This document shows, piece after piece, positions 44,076 through 55,883 of a DNA stretch of 64,000 nucleotides; position 1 is the first letter of the stretch; each line of letters begins with the position of its first letter. Origin of the DNA: Heliocybe sulcata (taxonomy: Eukaryota; Basidiomycota; Agaricomycetes; Gloeophyllales; Gloeophyllaceae); the NCBI GenBank assembly GCA_004369045.1, contig ML213508.1, positions 1,045,395 to 1,109,394 of the forward strand. Direction: 5' to 3'. Under the pieces are notes generated by a model that did no database searches, had not been told where the DNA came from, and saw only the letters and a list, made by a program, of their open reading frames with translations. The position numbers and the translations under genes are program-made.

Positions 44076-47000
44076 TTAATCTGTCAATTCAAAATACGAC
44101 CGGAACATGGATTCATCACGCATTGGGGACGTGGCGATAACCCCATGAACGTGCAGGAATAATTGCGGGAAGCGGCGAGTAAAGTACTGGAGGAAGCCCT
44201 CGGGCATTCCGCCCATTGTCCGCTTGACATGATCTGGCAGGTCTTGATAATGATGTTTCTGCAACAAGGTCAGGCCACTCCCACCGGTAGCACGAGTAAA
44301 AGCCGACATACCTTGTTGCGCAGTGCACGTAGCAAATCTTGGACGGAGCCTTTGTTGTATTTCCGGAATTTGCCCAAATTTTCAACGAAGCTTTTGTCCA
44401 GACGTCCCGGCCAGTCAGCACCGACAACGTCGGCAGCAGCCTTCTCGAGTTCAGCAAGGTTAGGATCTCGAGGCTCTCGACACATAATCTCGAACCGATC
44501 CGAAGCGTCCTGCAGGAACGTCAGTCGACGTCCCGCATCCCAGAAATATGGATGAAGAAGACATGTCCCGGTATCCGGCCTGCAAACCTTGTGATTAATT
44601 TGGCCGCAAGAACAGATAGCCGGCAGGCACGCACCTTGCAGACGGTTCAGGGTCTAACATCATCCCTATAAGGTTGGCAGCTTCGGATCCTTCTTCGCCG
44701 AACCTATCCAACCCATCCAAACACTTCATGTTCCTGATAATATTGACTTCTCGCTCGTAGCGGTCTCCGTAAGGGTGCCCTCCATTGGTAAGGACATAGT
44801 AGAAAAGGCATCCTAACGCGAAGATATCCACGGCCTTCGTCAGTCTTGTGGGTTTTGCGCTCGCTTTGCCAGATCCTGACGTGCCAACACTGCCTCGACT
44901 CGACTGGGACTGATCGTCAGACAAGCCTTCGTCTAATTTTACCTCCCCTCTCAGGACCTCCGGCGCGCGCCATCCTACTGTTCCGACAGCCATCGCCCCA
45001 CCGACTGTGGGCAAGAAGCTTGTCTGATCGACGTCCAGCTTCTTGCATAAGCCAAAGTCAGAAATAAGCATCCGATGCGCGCTATACCTCCCGGTTGTCT
45101 TCTTGGCTGCCGAAATCAAGATGTTTTGAGGTTTGATATCTCGATGCACGATTTTCAAGTAGTGCAAATGTCGAAGACCGGAGGTTATCTCGCGAAGCGC
45201 ACGCTTAGGGTCGAATGAGATGGATATGTCGCGGAATTGGTCCGGCTGTTCTATAATGTCGGCCAGAGATGCAGGGCATAACTCCAGTGCAATGTAGAGG
45301 AAGTTGCTGTGCGCCTCTTGGTAGTAGTAGCGGATAACATTGGGATGGTCGTCAGACTCCTGCAAGATGCTGACCTCCCGAGAAGCCAGAGTGACAAAAT
45401 CGCGGAGCAGTCGTTTGACAGCGACGGCCCGGCCCTGAAGGGCCCCACGGTAAACCACGGTACCATGGGAGCCGAATCCTGGAGCCGAACTAGTGAAATC
45501 TGCACTTGATAAATGAGAGGTACAACACCAGCTCACCTAAAACTTCGTCCGAAACGACCAGGGACTGCGAAGATGAACCTGATGGACTGAGGGCAGCAGG
45601 CAGTACTAGTTGCGCTGATGGATTAGTCGGTGTGGAATCGGTCGCGCTGTCATCACCGCCTTGTCCGGGAGCAGGAGAGCTAGACGGCTTATGGCTATTC
45701 TGCCCCGCCTCGTCGGTGTCATTGTCTTCAGCATTGACATGCTGCATATTACCCTTCTTCTTCTTCCCACGTTTCCGCCGTGTTGTTTTACGCTTTTCTG
45801 GGTTTGCCATGTCATCCTCCTTGCCGCTCTCCTCGCCTTCAGCATCATCTACCATGGTAACCTCCTTTACAATAGGTCCGCTCCCATCTGAATGTGTGGC
45901 GTTTATTGGTGGCTGGATGGTGACTGCAGGCGCCAGGCTATCTCCGCTGTTTGAGGGCTGGAAGGGAGTAGGATCATCCCTGACCTGTGGCTCGACGGCT
46001 GAGATTGAATCCGAGGCATCTGCACTGATAGAGCCAGATTCCCCTGTCAGGACAGGAGTGGGACTACTCGCCTCCACGCGTGCAGGAGGTTGCGACACAC
46101 CGCGAGATCGACGTCTGAGGAAGTTGTTCAAAATAAGCATTAGCGGCACTAGAAGAGCCAGAGACGTCCATCCCGTCGCTCGCCATGCCCATGGGTCCCA
46201 CAGTTCGGACATGTTCTCCTGTACCAACGTTGGTGCCTCTGTCACCTGAGTGTTCCGTGCGGCACCTGGCTCGGAGTCTGCCCCAGGTAAAAGCATTCCC
46301 GCCGGAGATTCATCGAGCAGCCGGCTCAACCTCGAGCGACTGTCGGACTCAAGAGTTCGCACGCCCGAGAAACACCTCCGATCTGTGCTACCGTTCCTGC
46401 ACATCGCGAGCAGGCGCTGCCTCTCGCGAATCCGTGTCACTTCGTCGACTTCCGCTGGGAGACTGCCATCGAATTCAAGCCCAGGTGACGCGTCGATGCC
46501 AAGGAGCGGCATGTGGTTGACATCGCTGAAAGCGACGAGCGGGTAGTGATCCGAGGTCATTGCGAAGAGGGACCCTGTCTCCGGGACGAGGCCGACATAG
46601 GCTTTGTCGCGGTTCGGCAGTGACTGACCATCTTCATAGAGTTTCAACGGCGGTTGTAGCAACACGAACGGGTGCGCTCTCTTCGGACTCTTGAGAACGT
46701 CGAACACTGCAACACTGCATCACCAAATTAGACAGCGTCCTGTACGGATTAAGATCACTAACATTGGGTCGCTGAATATCTTCCGACCCCACACGGACTC
46801 TACTTCTCGACTTGCATCCGAGCCGCCATTTTCCCGAGTTTGCCAAGCCATGATTTTTCCGTCTGGCAGTGACTGGATATACGTGTCATCTGGCGTCCGG
46901 CGGTAGCGCGCCTGAAATGCAACATCTTGGTTGTTGGGCCCGTATGTCGAAAATGACAGATTCTGCACTGTAGGTTTGCTAGACGGAGATGAAGGTCTTG

Positions 47001-47827
47001 TGTATATGGATAGGTGGTAGTCTTGCAAGAAATTCACGAAAACTCGCGATTAGGGTGTAGCAGGATACGGGCGGCATCGTGGACTTACCGGTGCGCCCGA
47101 TGAAAACTTCGGTTGGAACAGACATATCGCTGTGCATGGCCTCTTCCTCCAACTCGTCAAGGTCAATTTCACCGTTGTCAGTGGCGGACCCGGAGCTGAA
47201 CGGGTCCCAAGGACACTCCGCGTTTAAAGTAGCTTTGATTTTACCCGTCTCCAGTTCAAGGAGAAGAAGCGACGTCTCCTTCTTGCCAACAAACATCTTC
47301 CCCTCTTCTCCGGAGAAACTGAAAGGTGACATGTCCACCAGCTGAGCCATGGAGAAGGAGAGCCGCTGCAGAGGACTCGTGGGTGATGCCATGACATAGA
47401 TGTCGCCTGACTGTGGTTCAATGATGTATTGTTCTTGGCTCGCAGCGTCGTCCAGGATATCGGGGTCGTAGTCTATGTGAGACGTACGCACAAGGGGGGC
47501 AAGGGTAGCAGGTGCAGAGTCGGAGGAGCTTGCAGCCATGGACCAGAGCACAGCGCCATTAGACCGATTGAGCGCATGAAATTTACCATCAACAGATGCG
47601 AGCAAAATGATATCCAATGCTTGCAGGTGTCCTTCGTTGGAGGCTGACAACGTCTCCGGGGGTGGCTGGTAGGCGCTGTGTTTGCGTGCGACGAGACTCT
47701 TCGAATCAGAGGAAGTCAAGGCAGTAATTGGGTCCTTTATGTTTTGACCGCGCAACGCAATAGGTTCCGCAATGCATTTCGTTATTATCAGCAGGAGCGA
47801 GAACAAAAGCCAGTATGTGTATGCCAT
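44076..47827 (-). CDS. IRE1: IRE1: ER-stress sensor kinase/endoribonuclease
   Basis: Senses unfolded protein in the ER lumen and splices the HAC1/XBP1-type mRNA on the cytosolic side. It begins with a signal peptide (MAYTYWLLFSLLLIITKCIA). The lumenal beta-propeller-like domain includes IILLASVDGKFHALNRSNGA and DDTYIQSLPDGKIMAWQ. Then come the membrane span LALLVPLMLILNNFL and a long acidic/basic linker. The kinase domain has GFGSHGTVVYRG, the ATP-site Lys in AVAVKRLLRDF, IVHRDIKPQNILIS, ISDFGLCKKL and VGWRAPEVLRG. The KEN RNase domain has HPYFWDAGRRLTFLQDASDR, VENLGKFRKYNKGSVQDLLR, ALRNK and KHHYQDLPDHVKRTM, keeping the Tyr, Arg-Asn and His expected at the active site. Six exons give about 1,200 residues. 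The gene is complete and should be functional. It converges with the oxygenase gene across 282 bases. Confidence 0.96.
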
Positions 47828-50800
47828 GAGCGTTCATCCCGACATGGGTACTGACGAAACTTTACTGAGGGAAACTGGCCAGGAAACGATGCGCAGCAGC
47901 AGTTATAGAGTCTCTCGCAGTCAGTAGATGACCGCTGCAGCAGGAATAGACAGTTAAGCAGATGGTGGTAGTCAGTGTCGAGTCTGCACGCAGCTCTCGA
48001 TTAACCACGCATGAGCATAGCCACAGAGCTGGACCCGGTAACTGCCGGTTGACTCTGTACTTGGCGCCAAATATTTGTACTGGCTAGCACTTCTTCCGTG
48101 TCTGTTAGTATATAATCCAACTTTAACGGTAGTCTTGATGGTGGTCCTAGTCAGGTGTTGAGCGCTAGCAATAATGTGCTCAGGGCTTTGCTAGTTTTCC
48201 AAGGACGGGTCTCTACCCCTAATGCATTGTTCGGCAATCACCGGCCACGGCATTCGGGATCGCTGGCGCTTTCTACTAGCACATACGGGCCTCGTACCAG
48301 TCGTACGCGCAAGGATGTCCACCGTCGATGACCCAAGGGATCCTTCGTTAGAACGGAGACTATCATTTCCACGAGCATGGATTGCGGATGCTAGTGGTAG
48401 GTGGTGTTTGTCGTACTAGCAGTGCCCTGAGCCTCAACGTTACAGACGGAGCCTCCGCCTCCGGCATGATGCTGTCCGGTCTGATTATGGTGACGAAGAA
48501 CAGGTATATCTCAATAAATTTGTTAACTACCTTGGGATGCTGACTTAGCGGTACAGATATCTGGCTTGGCCTAACCTTCTGTTCGCTATAAACTCTGCAA
48601 TAAACAGACATCCACTGCGGACGAAGGACAGCGCAAATCCTCCGCTCAGCAGCTTGATGTGAGTTTCATTAGATGCGGGATACCTCAGAATCTAACCAAT
48701 CGGCTCTCCCCAAGGCTTGCCGTCGTCGCGCTGTTCGCGTCCTACTTCCCGTTGTTTATGATTACTCCCTCCCCATCCGCCGGGCAGAGCCAGACACCTA
48801 TGCCATTACCTACTGGAAATTGACCATGCACTTGTTCTCAGGCGCCTTATGCTCTACTGAATTCGGGTTCAGCAGCCGCTCTGCTTTTCGGAGCAACTGC
48901 GTATATACGCGTGCCTTGCTGCTATGGCTAGGTAAAAACATGTGCATTTCGTTGTAGCTGCTCTCTACCCCGTGGTTCGTGACCCTTGGTTAACACTTAT
49001 GCCTCGCTTCGATTGTGAGACCCAGGTGGGTCGGCAGCTCTGGTTCTTATGACGAAAGCAGCTTGTATTTCCTTGACTTTATGTTATCGTCGTCAATATT
49101 ACTTCAGGTCTCTCCAACCTTGACCGACCGCGGTATCCCCTCGGTCTCTATGATATACGTCTCGGATTCTTGGATGCGTCTCTTGCGGATACTGGCAACC
49201 ACTGCGGTGAACTACCTTGTTCTGGTGATCTCGGGCTAACTCGGGGTATGCCTCCGTCATCAAAATTCCCCTTCTCCTCGGAGTATAGTAATATCCTCTC
49301 TGGTTGACAGACAGCGATCTCGGGGCTCGGCCGCCAGCTAGGCTCCCGGTCGCATAGCCTCTTAACCCGTACCAATGCTTTCTACTCCGCCGAGGGAGTC
49401 AGCACGCGGTCTGATATGTTCATCCGCTGTGATTCAATCCCGTCCTAGTTGGTCGCCAGAATGATCCTTGTTTTCTTGCCGCGGCTACCTGCTTAGTGCT
49501 CCAGACCAATAGTCATACGGGACATACCGTGGCTGTTCAATGACCTCCTCGACGGGTTGTCCACCCGCGTTGACCGCATACCACTGCCGTGCTTTGATTA
49601 CTATCCCCTCGTAACCGACTGCTCTCGTGCCGCCACTCGCTTGGTCGTTCGGGGAATGCAATTGTGCGTGCGGTGCTCATGGATCAAATCCCGCCTTCTT
49701 TCATCAACGCATTACGGTTCTCTTCTCCCCACAAACTGAGCTTCGCGGGCGGGTTAGCGACCTGTGTCGTAAGCCTCGCGGTCGTTCGCGGCGCGCCTCT
49801 GCGTTCACAGAATTTTTGGCGACAAATACGTTTTCCGCAGTTACGAACCTGGAGCACGTTGGGGGGACCGGAGATCCGCGTCCACCAAACCGGCCTAGTT
49901 ATGACGAGGCATGTTCATCCTATTTCTAAGTCTCGTGAGATGCCGGTAGAGAACTCAGTCTAAGGGCCGGTGATGCGTCAACCCGTCTGGACGGGCCTGT
50001 CTTTTTTCAGTTGTCGAAGCTAACGGGTCCTGTGCACGTCTTGTCTTGTCAGCAGGACTGGGTGAGGCGATGCGTACTTGTTTGGTGACGAATATGCCCT
50101 TTTTGGCCATGGAGATGACGATACGAAGGTAACTCGCTGGCAATATTCAGAGAGACTCGGTATATTTCAGAATGCCGGTGTCTCCAAGTAGGTCAGTCAA
50201 TCTGGCAACAGAGGTTCAATAAATTCTTCTGCAATCTTTGAGACTATTTCATGCTTACGCTGTGTCGGATGAACAACAGTCTCTCGAGGTAAGTCCGTGA
50301 TAGGGACGAAGAACGTGCATATGCCTAACCTCGGATCACAGATGTGTCTAGCATCCTTGATTATGGATCGAGACCGTTTTAAGTTTGTTATCGAGACGGA
50401 CCTTGTTCTTATATGGTGGCCGCTCTGTGATATGTTCATCATGGAGAGATCAAGCCCTGATCAGCGCTCGCGCACCGCTAGCAAGATGCAGGTCATTTAC
50501 CCGTCAAAGCTCATAGTTCTCCACCTGTGTGCTCATGACCATCTTTGTGGAGAAGCCATCGATCGCGCAAGCCAATAATAAATCTATGTGATGTCGGCTG
50601 AGAGGGATGCATAGCTCGTGATGAAAGAGCGCTTGAGCAGCTGGAAATGCACGTGAAGAGGGGCTAATAGGGAGGTTATTGAACTGTAACTTACCTGGTA
50701 TCAATGGCGCAAGGAATTTAATCTCAGTATTGGGCTGATGGGTACAGAGTTCCCATCTTACTCCAAGGCGTCTTCTCCTTCCCTTCCAGGCACTGATGTC

Positions 50801-51286
50801 GAGATATCGTAATCTTGGATACAATGCGGCGCGACATGAGCCATTCTCGCATTGGATTACTGCATAGATGAAGTGAACCTTTGACTATGTCACATTCTCC
50901 CGCTGCATGGGAGTGACTGATGCTGAGAAAAAGCGCGAGACTCCTCTTCTGATATTACGTCTGAACCGTGATCATGGAAGTAGCTTAAGCCGTGGGTAAG
51001 ACTAAGAGATCGCATCACTGACTCTAGAGAGCATCAAATTAAGAGCTTACCTCGTAGGCAGATACGAGCTGCATCCACCAAGCATGGTACCGGCGTGCTG
51101 AAACTGCTTACCGCAGGACTGAGAAGCTCGTCTCTGATTGGCTCTGAGCGGGAGAAGCGTGCCAGTCACCCACGCCGGGCGTTGCCGAATATACTCTATT
51201 CATTCAAGACAGCGCATAGGGCGCTTCGCAAGGCCCGGTGACCGAGGAGAGCTGCGAGCTCGCCACCTCATCACAGCTCTGTGAAC
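47828..51286. other. 3.4-kb stretch with no confirmed gene
   Basis: The longest gene-poor stretch of the window. On the plus strand there are short hydrophobic frames such as LAVVALFASYFPLFMITP near 48,720 and APYALLNSGSAAALLFGATA near 48,845. On the minus strand coding-like pieces occur at 50,200-50,820, for example RLRYLDISAWKGRRRRLGV, ALFHHELCIPLSRHHIDLLL and IVSKIAEEFIEPLLPD before a stop. None could be joined into a convincing protein and no family was recognised. The edges hold the upstream regions of IRE1 (left) and the aldehyde dehydrogenase (right). Confidence 0.4.
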
Positions 51287-53489
51287 ATGCTTGCTGGTAG
51301 GAGGCTCGCTCGACAGAACATTACATGGCTTGCTAGGTCCAGAGGGTTGTCTAGCAGAGCATCGACGGTGCTCTCATCTCTCGACATTCCGACTGCAAGC
51401 CAGGAATTGCCCGGTGTCTACGATGGAAGTTGGAAAGGCTCGGGGGACATCTTTGAAAGTACCTGTCCGACAACTGGGGAGGTACTCGCGCGAGTGAAGT
51501 CCGTGAGTTATATCAGAATGCATTCGCGTCGAACACAGATTTTGTCAGGATATTGAGAGTCTGAGACTTGGTTAGGCTGCTCCGGAGGAGCTGCGTGAGG
51601 CTCTAGCTAAATCTCGAGAGGCCTATCATTACTTCAGGACTGTTCCTGCTCCACGGCGCGGCGAGATACTGAGACAAATCCGTCACGCTCTCTCAAATAA
51701 GGTCGGGCTGCTCGTATCGCCGATTTCACGAAACATTTGCTCATGAGAGATTTAGCGGGATGAACTGGGAGCCCTTGTATCACTGGAGATGGGAAAGATC
51801 AAAACCGAAGGCACTGGCGAGGTCCAGGAGTTCGTCGACATGGTGCGTCCTTATTGACGCGGCCTCTGGCGTCGCGGGATGCTCAACAACCGGCTAGTGC
51901 GACTATGCTGTCGGCTTGTCCCGGATGATGAACGGTCGTGTGGTCAGCTCAGAACGCCCTGGTCACTCAATCCTGGAAGGTATCGAGCAGTGCGTGTAAG
52001 CAAGGTCTCGAATGGTTCCCTGACCCGCGTTTTCGGGTCGCAGTACCGAACCCTCTAGGTGTAGTAGCCGTTCTGTCCGCTTTCAACTTTCCCGTTGCAG
52101 TATATGGATGGTCAGTGCGAACCTTCACGTCATGGGTTCGTCTTTCTAAGACGTGTGTCATGTTAAATTGCGTTTCAGGAACTTGGCCTTATCTATGGCA
52201 GCGGGTAATGCAACGCTTTGGAAGCCGTCGCCGAGCACCCCGCTATGTTCAATAGCGGTGACGAAGATTGTGTCTCGTGTGCTAGAAGAGAATGGAATCC
52301 CTGGCGCCGTCGCTGGTTTAATCATTGGCGGTAAAGACGTAGGGGAAGCCATTGTTGAGGACAAAACTGTGGACATGGGTAAGTCATGCTAGAAGCAGCC
52401 AGAGGAGACACTTGTTGACCGACGTAGTTTCGTTCACTGGCAGCGAGGCCGTTGGGCGCACAGTCGGTAAAGTTGTCCAGTCTAGATTCGGAAAAGTGTT
52501 GCTCGAGCTGGGAGGGAACAACGGTACGATATGTTTCATAGCCTAAAGTAGATCAGGAGACAACCTTATTCTTGGTTTGACGTAGCTGCCGTGATCATGC
52601 CGGACGCCGATATGTCATTAGCATTGCCTGCTGTATTCTTCGGCGCTGTTGGGACGGCGGGCCAGCGATGCACATCGACCAGGAGACTCTACCTCCATCG
52701 TGATATTGCACCAGAGTTCCTAGGAAGGCTAGAAAAGCTCTACAGTTCGGTCCGCGTGGGTGACCCGCTTGCCAAGGATACGTTGCTTGGGCCTCTGCAT
52801 ACGCGGAGTGCCATCGGAATTTATCAGGACGCGCTTGGGTACCTCCGGGACGCAGGGGCCGAGATCATCACGGGTGGCGAGCGATACGACGCGCCTCCTC
52901 TGGATCAGGGTAACTTCGTCAAGCCTACCATCGCGGTGCCCAAGTCTCCCGATCCAAGCAGCAGGATCTGGAGCACGGAAACGTTTGCTCCTGTCCTCTG
53001 CGCGGCGGTATTCGACCACGTCGAACAGGCCATCGAATGGAATAACGCTGTTCCACAGGGATTGTCCAGCACTCTGTTCACGCGTGACATCAGGACCATC
53101 GGGAAATGGATCGGGCCCGAGGGTTCTGATGCAGGTATCGTCAACGTGAGTTCCGGGGTAGTTGATTTATTGGGAACTCCTTGTTGAAAGAAGACCGGAA
53201 GGTAAACGTCGGTACTAGCGGAGCGGAGATCGGGGCGGCCTTCGGCGGCAACAAGGTGCGTGTGGCAACACGCCTATCGCGATGATTCTGACGTAGTACT
53301 GCTTCGTTGCCCTCAGAGCACTGGATGGTAAGGATATGAGGTCGCAATTAGTGTCTCCACTGATGGTCTGTTTGCAGGGGTCGAGAGTCCGGAGGTGACG
53401 CATGGAAGCAATATGTGCGATGGAGTGCTTGCACGATCAATTTCTCCGATAAAGCAGCTCTTGCTCAAGGGGTGGACTTCTCGGCGTAA
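51287..53489 (+). CDS. ALDH7 (antiquitin-type) aldehyde dehydrogenase, probably mitochondrial
   Basis: NAD-dependent aldehyde dehydrogenase of the alpha-aminoadipic-semialdehyde (antiquitin) family, expected in lysine/pipecolate breakdown and aldehyde detoxification. The ATG at 51287 gives [20 protein letters not shown], an Arg-rich leader suited to mitochondrial import. Family blocks are [80 protein letters not shown] and LELGGNN. The catalytic Cys is in [13 protein letters not shown]. Near the end are [36 protein letters not shown] and, via an 11-nt microexon, [20 protein letters not shown]. The protein ends [11 protein letters not shown]. About a dozen exons give roughly 530 residues. NVGTSG replaces the more usual NIPTSG of the family. 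The gene is complete. Confidence 0.92.
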
Positions 53490-54044
53490 GGCTCTGTTCC
53501 CCGGCGTTCAGATGGATGATGCGACCTCGTCGGCGGCGGACCTGATACTAAGGGAAGGTGACCTCCGCATTGGGCTCAGTAGCTGAGGATGTGAGAACTG
53601 TCCTTGATAGCCAGTCCCGCAGACTCTCTATGCCATTCTGGATTAAGCCTTGTATTTTAGTATAAGGGCAGTTACCGTGAGAAAGTTTCGGGGGGTGCCA
53701 TTCATCAGACAACGAACAGTTGATGATGGATATAATTGAGGGGCATGAGAAAGCGTGCCTTCTTCTCAGCTTTTGCGCGGGATGTATAGATTGCTGATGC
53801 AGATCCGCCGGTTGGGTAAGTATGTGAAGGCGGGTGGCAGAGCAGATCCAGTGGCAGACACCCCCGGTTGCGCATCAGCCAAGGTTGCATCACCTCAAGA
53901 ATCATTTTATTTGAGCCTGTATGGCCGACAGCTAACGCGTTTGATACCCCGTTGTCCCTTCTGGTCTTATATACCCGACTCTCGCCAGCCGAGTCTCTGT
54001 CAAACTAGTCGCTTACTTCCGCGTCATCCTAACAACGCCGCAAT
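53490..54044. promoter_or_regulatory. Upstream region of the coiled-coil gene
   Basis: No gene was recognised. A TATA-like TCTTATATACCC lies near 53,964, about 80 bases before the ATG at 54045. Confidence 0.4.
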
Positions 54045-55883
54045 ATGGAGGACCTGCCTTGGCCTGAGCTTGGGAATATCTCTCGTGGCGCCACCCGAGG
54101 CAATCAAGGCCAGAAGGGCGTTCTCTCTCCTCCAGATGCAGACGGCCGCTGTCTCTTGCAGCTGCGGGTACAGCCAGGCGTGCTCGAAGTCCGTCTCACA
54201 CGACAAGCGAGCGACTGGTATCGCCTTCTGGATAATGAAGTCACAATGGCACTCAAACTCACAAAGACCTATTGGAGGAAGGCACGAAGGAGACAAGACT
54301 ACGACCAGAGAGCGGACCAGGACCACATGGAGCTACACGAGTGGCTGCAGCAGCTCAAGGATAAAGTCATGTCCCACCTCGAGATGCTCATGCAAAAGGG
54401 CGACATCCCTGGTCCACCGTACATTATGCCTGATAATACGGAGCTTAGCTTCTTAAGAAAGTTTGTGGAACGCCAGATAGCTGGCATTCCGCATAACCCT
54501 CGCCTGCGAGAAGCTGGGGCTTCCTGCACCCCGACTGCCATGTCAACTACTCTCCCGTCGCAGGACCTAGGCTCCGAGAGCCCAGAAACATCAGTAGACG
54601 CAAGCAATTCTACGGCCAAGTGGGACGCCCTCGGTCAAGCCACTAGGCCCGGAACAGGCATGCCGTTTCTGTCTTATAGTGACTACCCTCTGACGCATCT
54701 CTTAGCAAACAGCGAGCAAACAGCGCTCACTCACGGGTTCGAAGCTCTACCCGACCCTTCTGCGAGACTAGCGATGCTGAGTTCCGTCTCAACATCCAGG
54801 ACTCCGGATTTTTCTTCTAGGCTGCAAAAGGTCGACACGACCTGTAAGTACGCTCTGAATCTCAAAGACGAGGATTTATTTGCTCATATGTTCTGAAGGG
54901 CAATTGCTACGTGACGCCCGTATGAACCTACAGCAATGCAAACAGGAGACGCAGAGCGCGTTTGCCCATTACTCTTCCTGCTTGCGCAGAGAGGAGAGAT
55001 TACAGAAAGACGTGAGCTCTCTCGTAGATCATTACGCCAGTTTGGGTGAGCTTCTGTCCCCCGTAATTTTCCCTCGCTAACCTCTTTGTTGCACAGTGTC
55101 CCAACTCTTACGCCAGTATCCAACGGAAGCAAATCCGACACACTTGCTTCCGTCTGATATATCGCCGCACCAGAGCTCCACAACCCTGAACGGTGATTTG
55201 AGTCCCTCCCACTATCAGCCCGAGGCCGGACCAAGCCAACCACGAGCTCAGGATGAGCGACATTTGTCCAACCAGCGGTTGGCCATGTCGGCGTGGAATG
55301 AGGGCATGATAGACCCGCATATGGCGGCAGCCGCCGCGACTGCCTCCCACGCTCGCGCATCCAGTGGGCAGATAGACCAGACCATCGACTGGACACAGAT
55401 GGACTCCATCAGAGTCGACCAGTACCAGTCCAGTGAGGCACGGCTAATGAACCATGTGCGTCTATTCCGCTCCTTGTTCAATGAGTTCTGCTTTTACCCT
55501 GCTTGTCTCCAGAGTCTTTCAAGGTCCGTCTCGTCACCTCAAATGTTATCCGCAGAAAGGGCCATGAATGGGCGGAAACACATTAGGGCATGGGACCAAG
55601 CTCAGATGCAAGGTGCGTCTGGGAGAGACGCCAGTGCTCGCAGACACGTGTTGACTGTTGTGTCTAGAAACGCCACATGACGGAGAGGTAAGGTCTCGCC
55701 ATACCACGAAATGTCTGTGCCCGTGCTGATTGACGCAATTAGGACGTTTCCGGAGTGCCTCCTCGGAAACGGATGCACCCGATGGAAACCCTACACATGG
55801 CAAACAATATGGATCCCTCCATGCACGACATGACCATGGCTGCTCAAATAGGAACGTCATCGACTTCCCGCTTCCCCGAATAA
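54045..55883 (+). CDS. Uncharacterised coiled-coil protein
   Basis: No family was recognised. The first exon starts MEDLPWPELGNISRGATRGN and encodes SDWYRLLDNEVTMALKLTKT and YWRKARRRQDYDQ, followed by a helical stretch ELHEWLQQLKDKVMSHLEML. A Ser/Thr/Pro-rich linker ends at RLQKVDTT. A GTAAGT donor there joins WQLLRDARMNLQQCKQETQS and CLRREERLQKDVSSLVDHYA, which has coiled-coil heptads. Further exons give SQLLRQYPTEANPTHLL, IDWTQMDSIRVDQYQSSEAR, AERAMNGRKHIRAWDQAQMQ and the Met-rich tail VPPRKRMHPMETLHMANNMD, ending SSTSRFPE. The basic, Gln-rich and Met-rich composition with a coiled coil would suit a nuclear regulator, but no DNA-binding domain was seen. Four or five exons, about 550 residues. 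Confidence 0.6.

Noticed and set aside
48673-48957. Plus-strand membrane-protein-like frame upstream of IRE1
   Set aside because: The hydrophobic pieces lie in different frames without usable introns, and no family was recognised.
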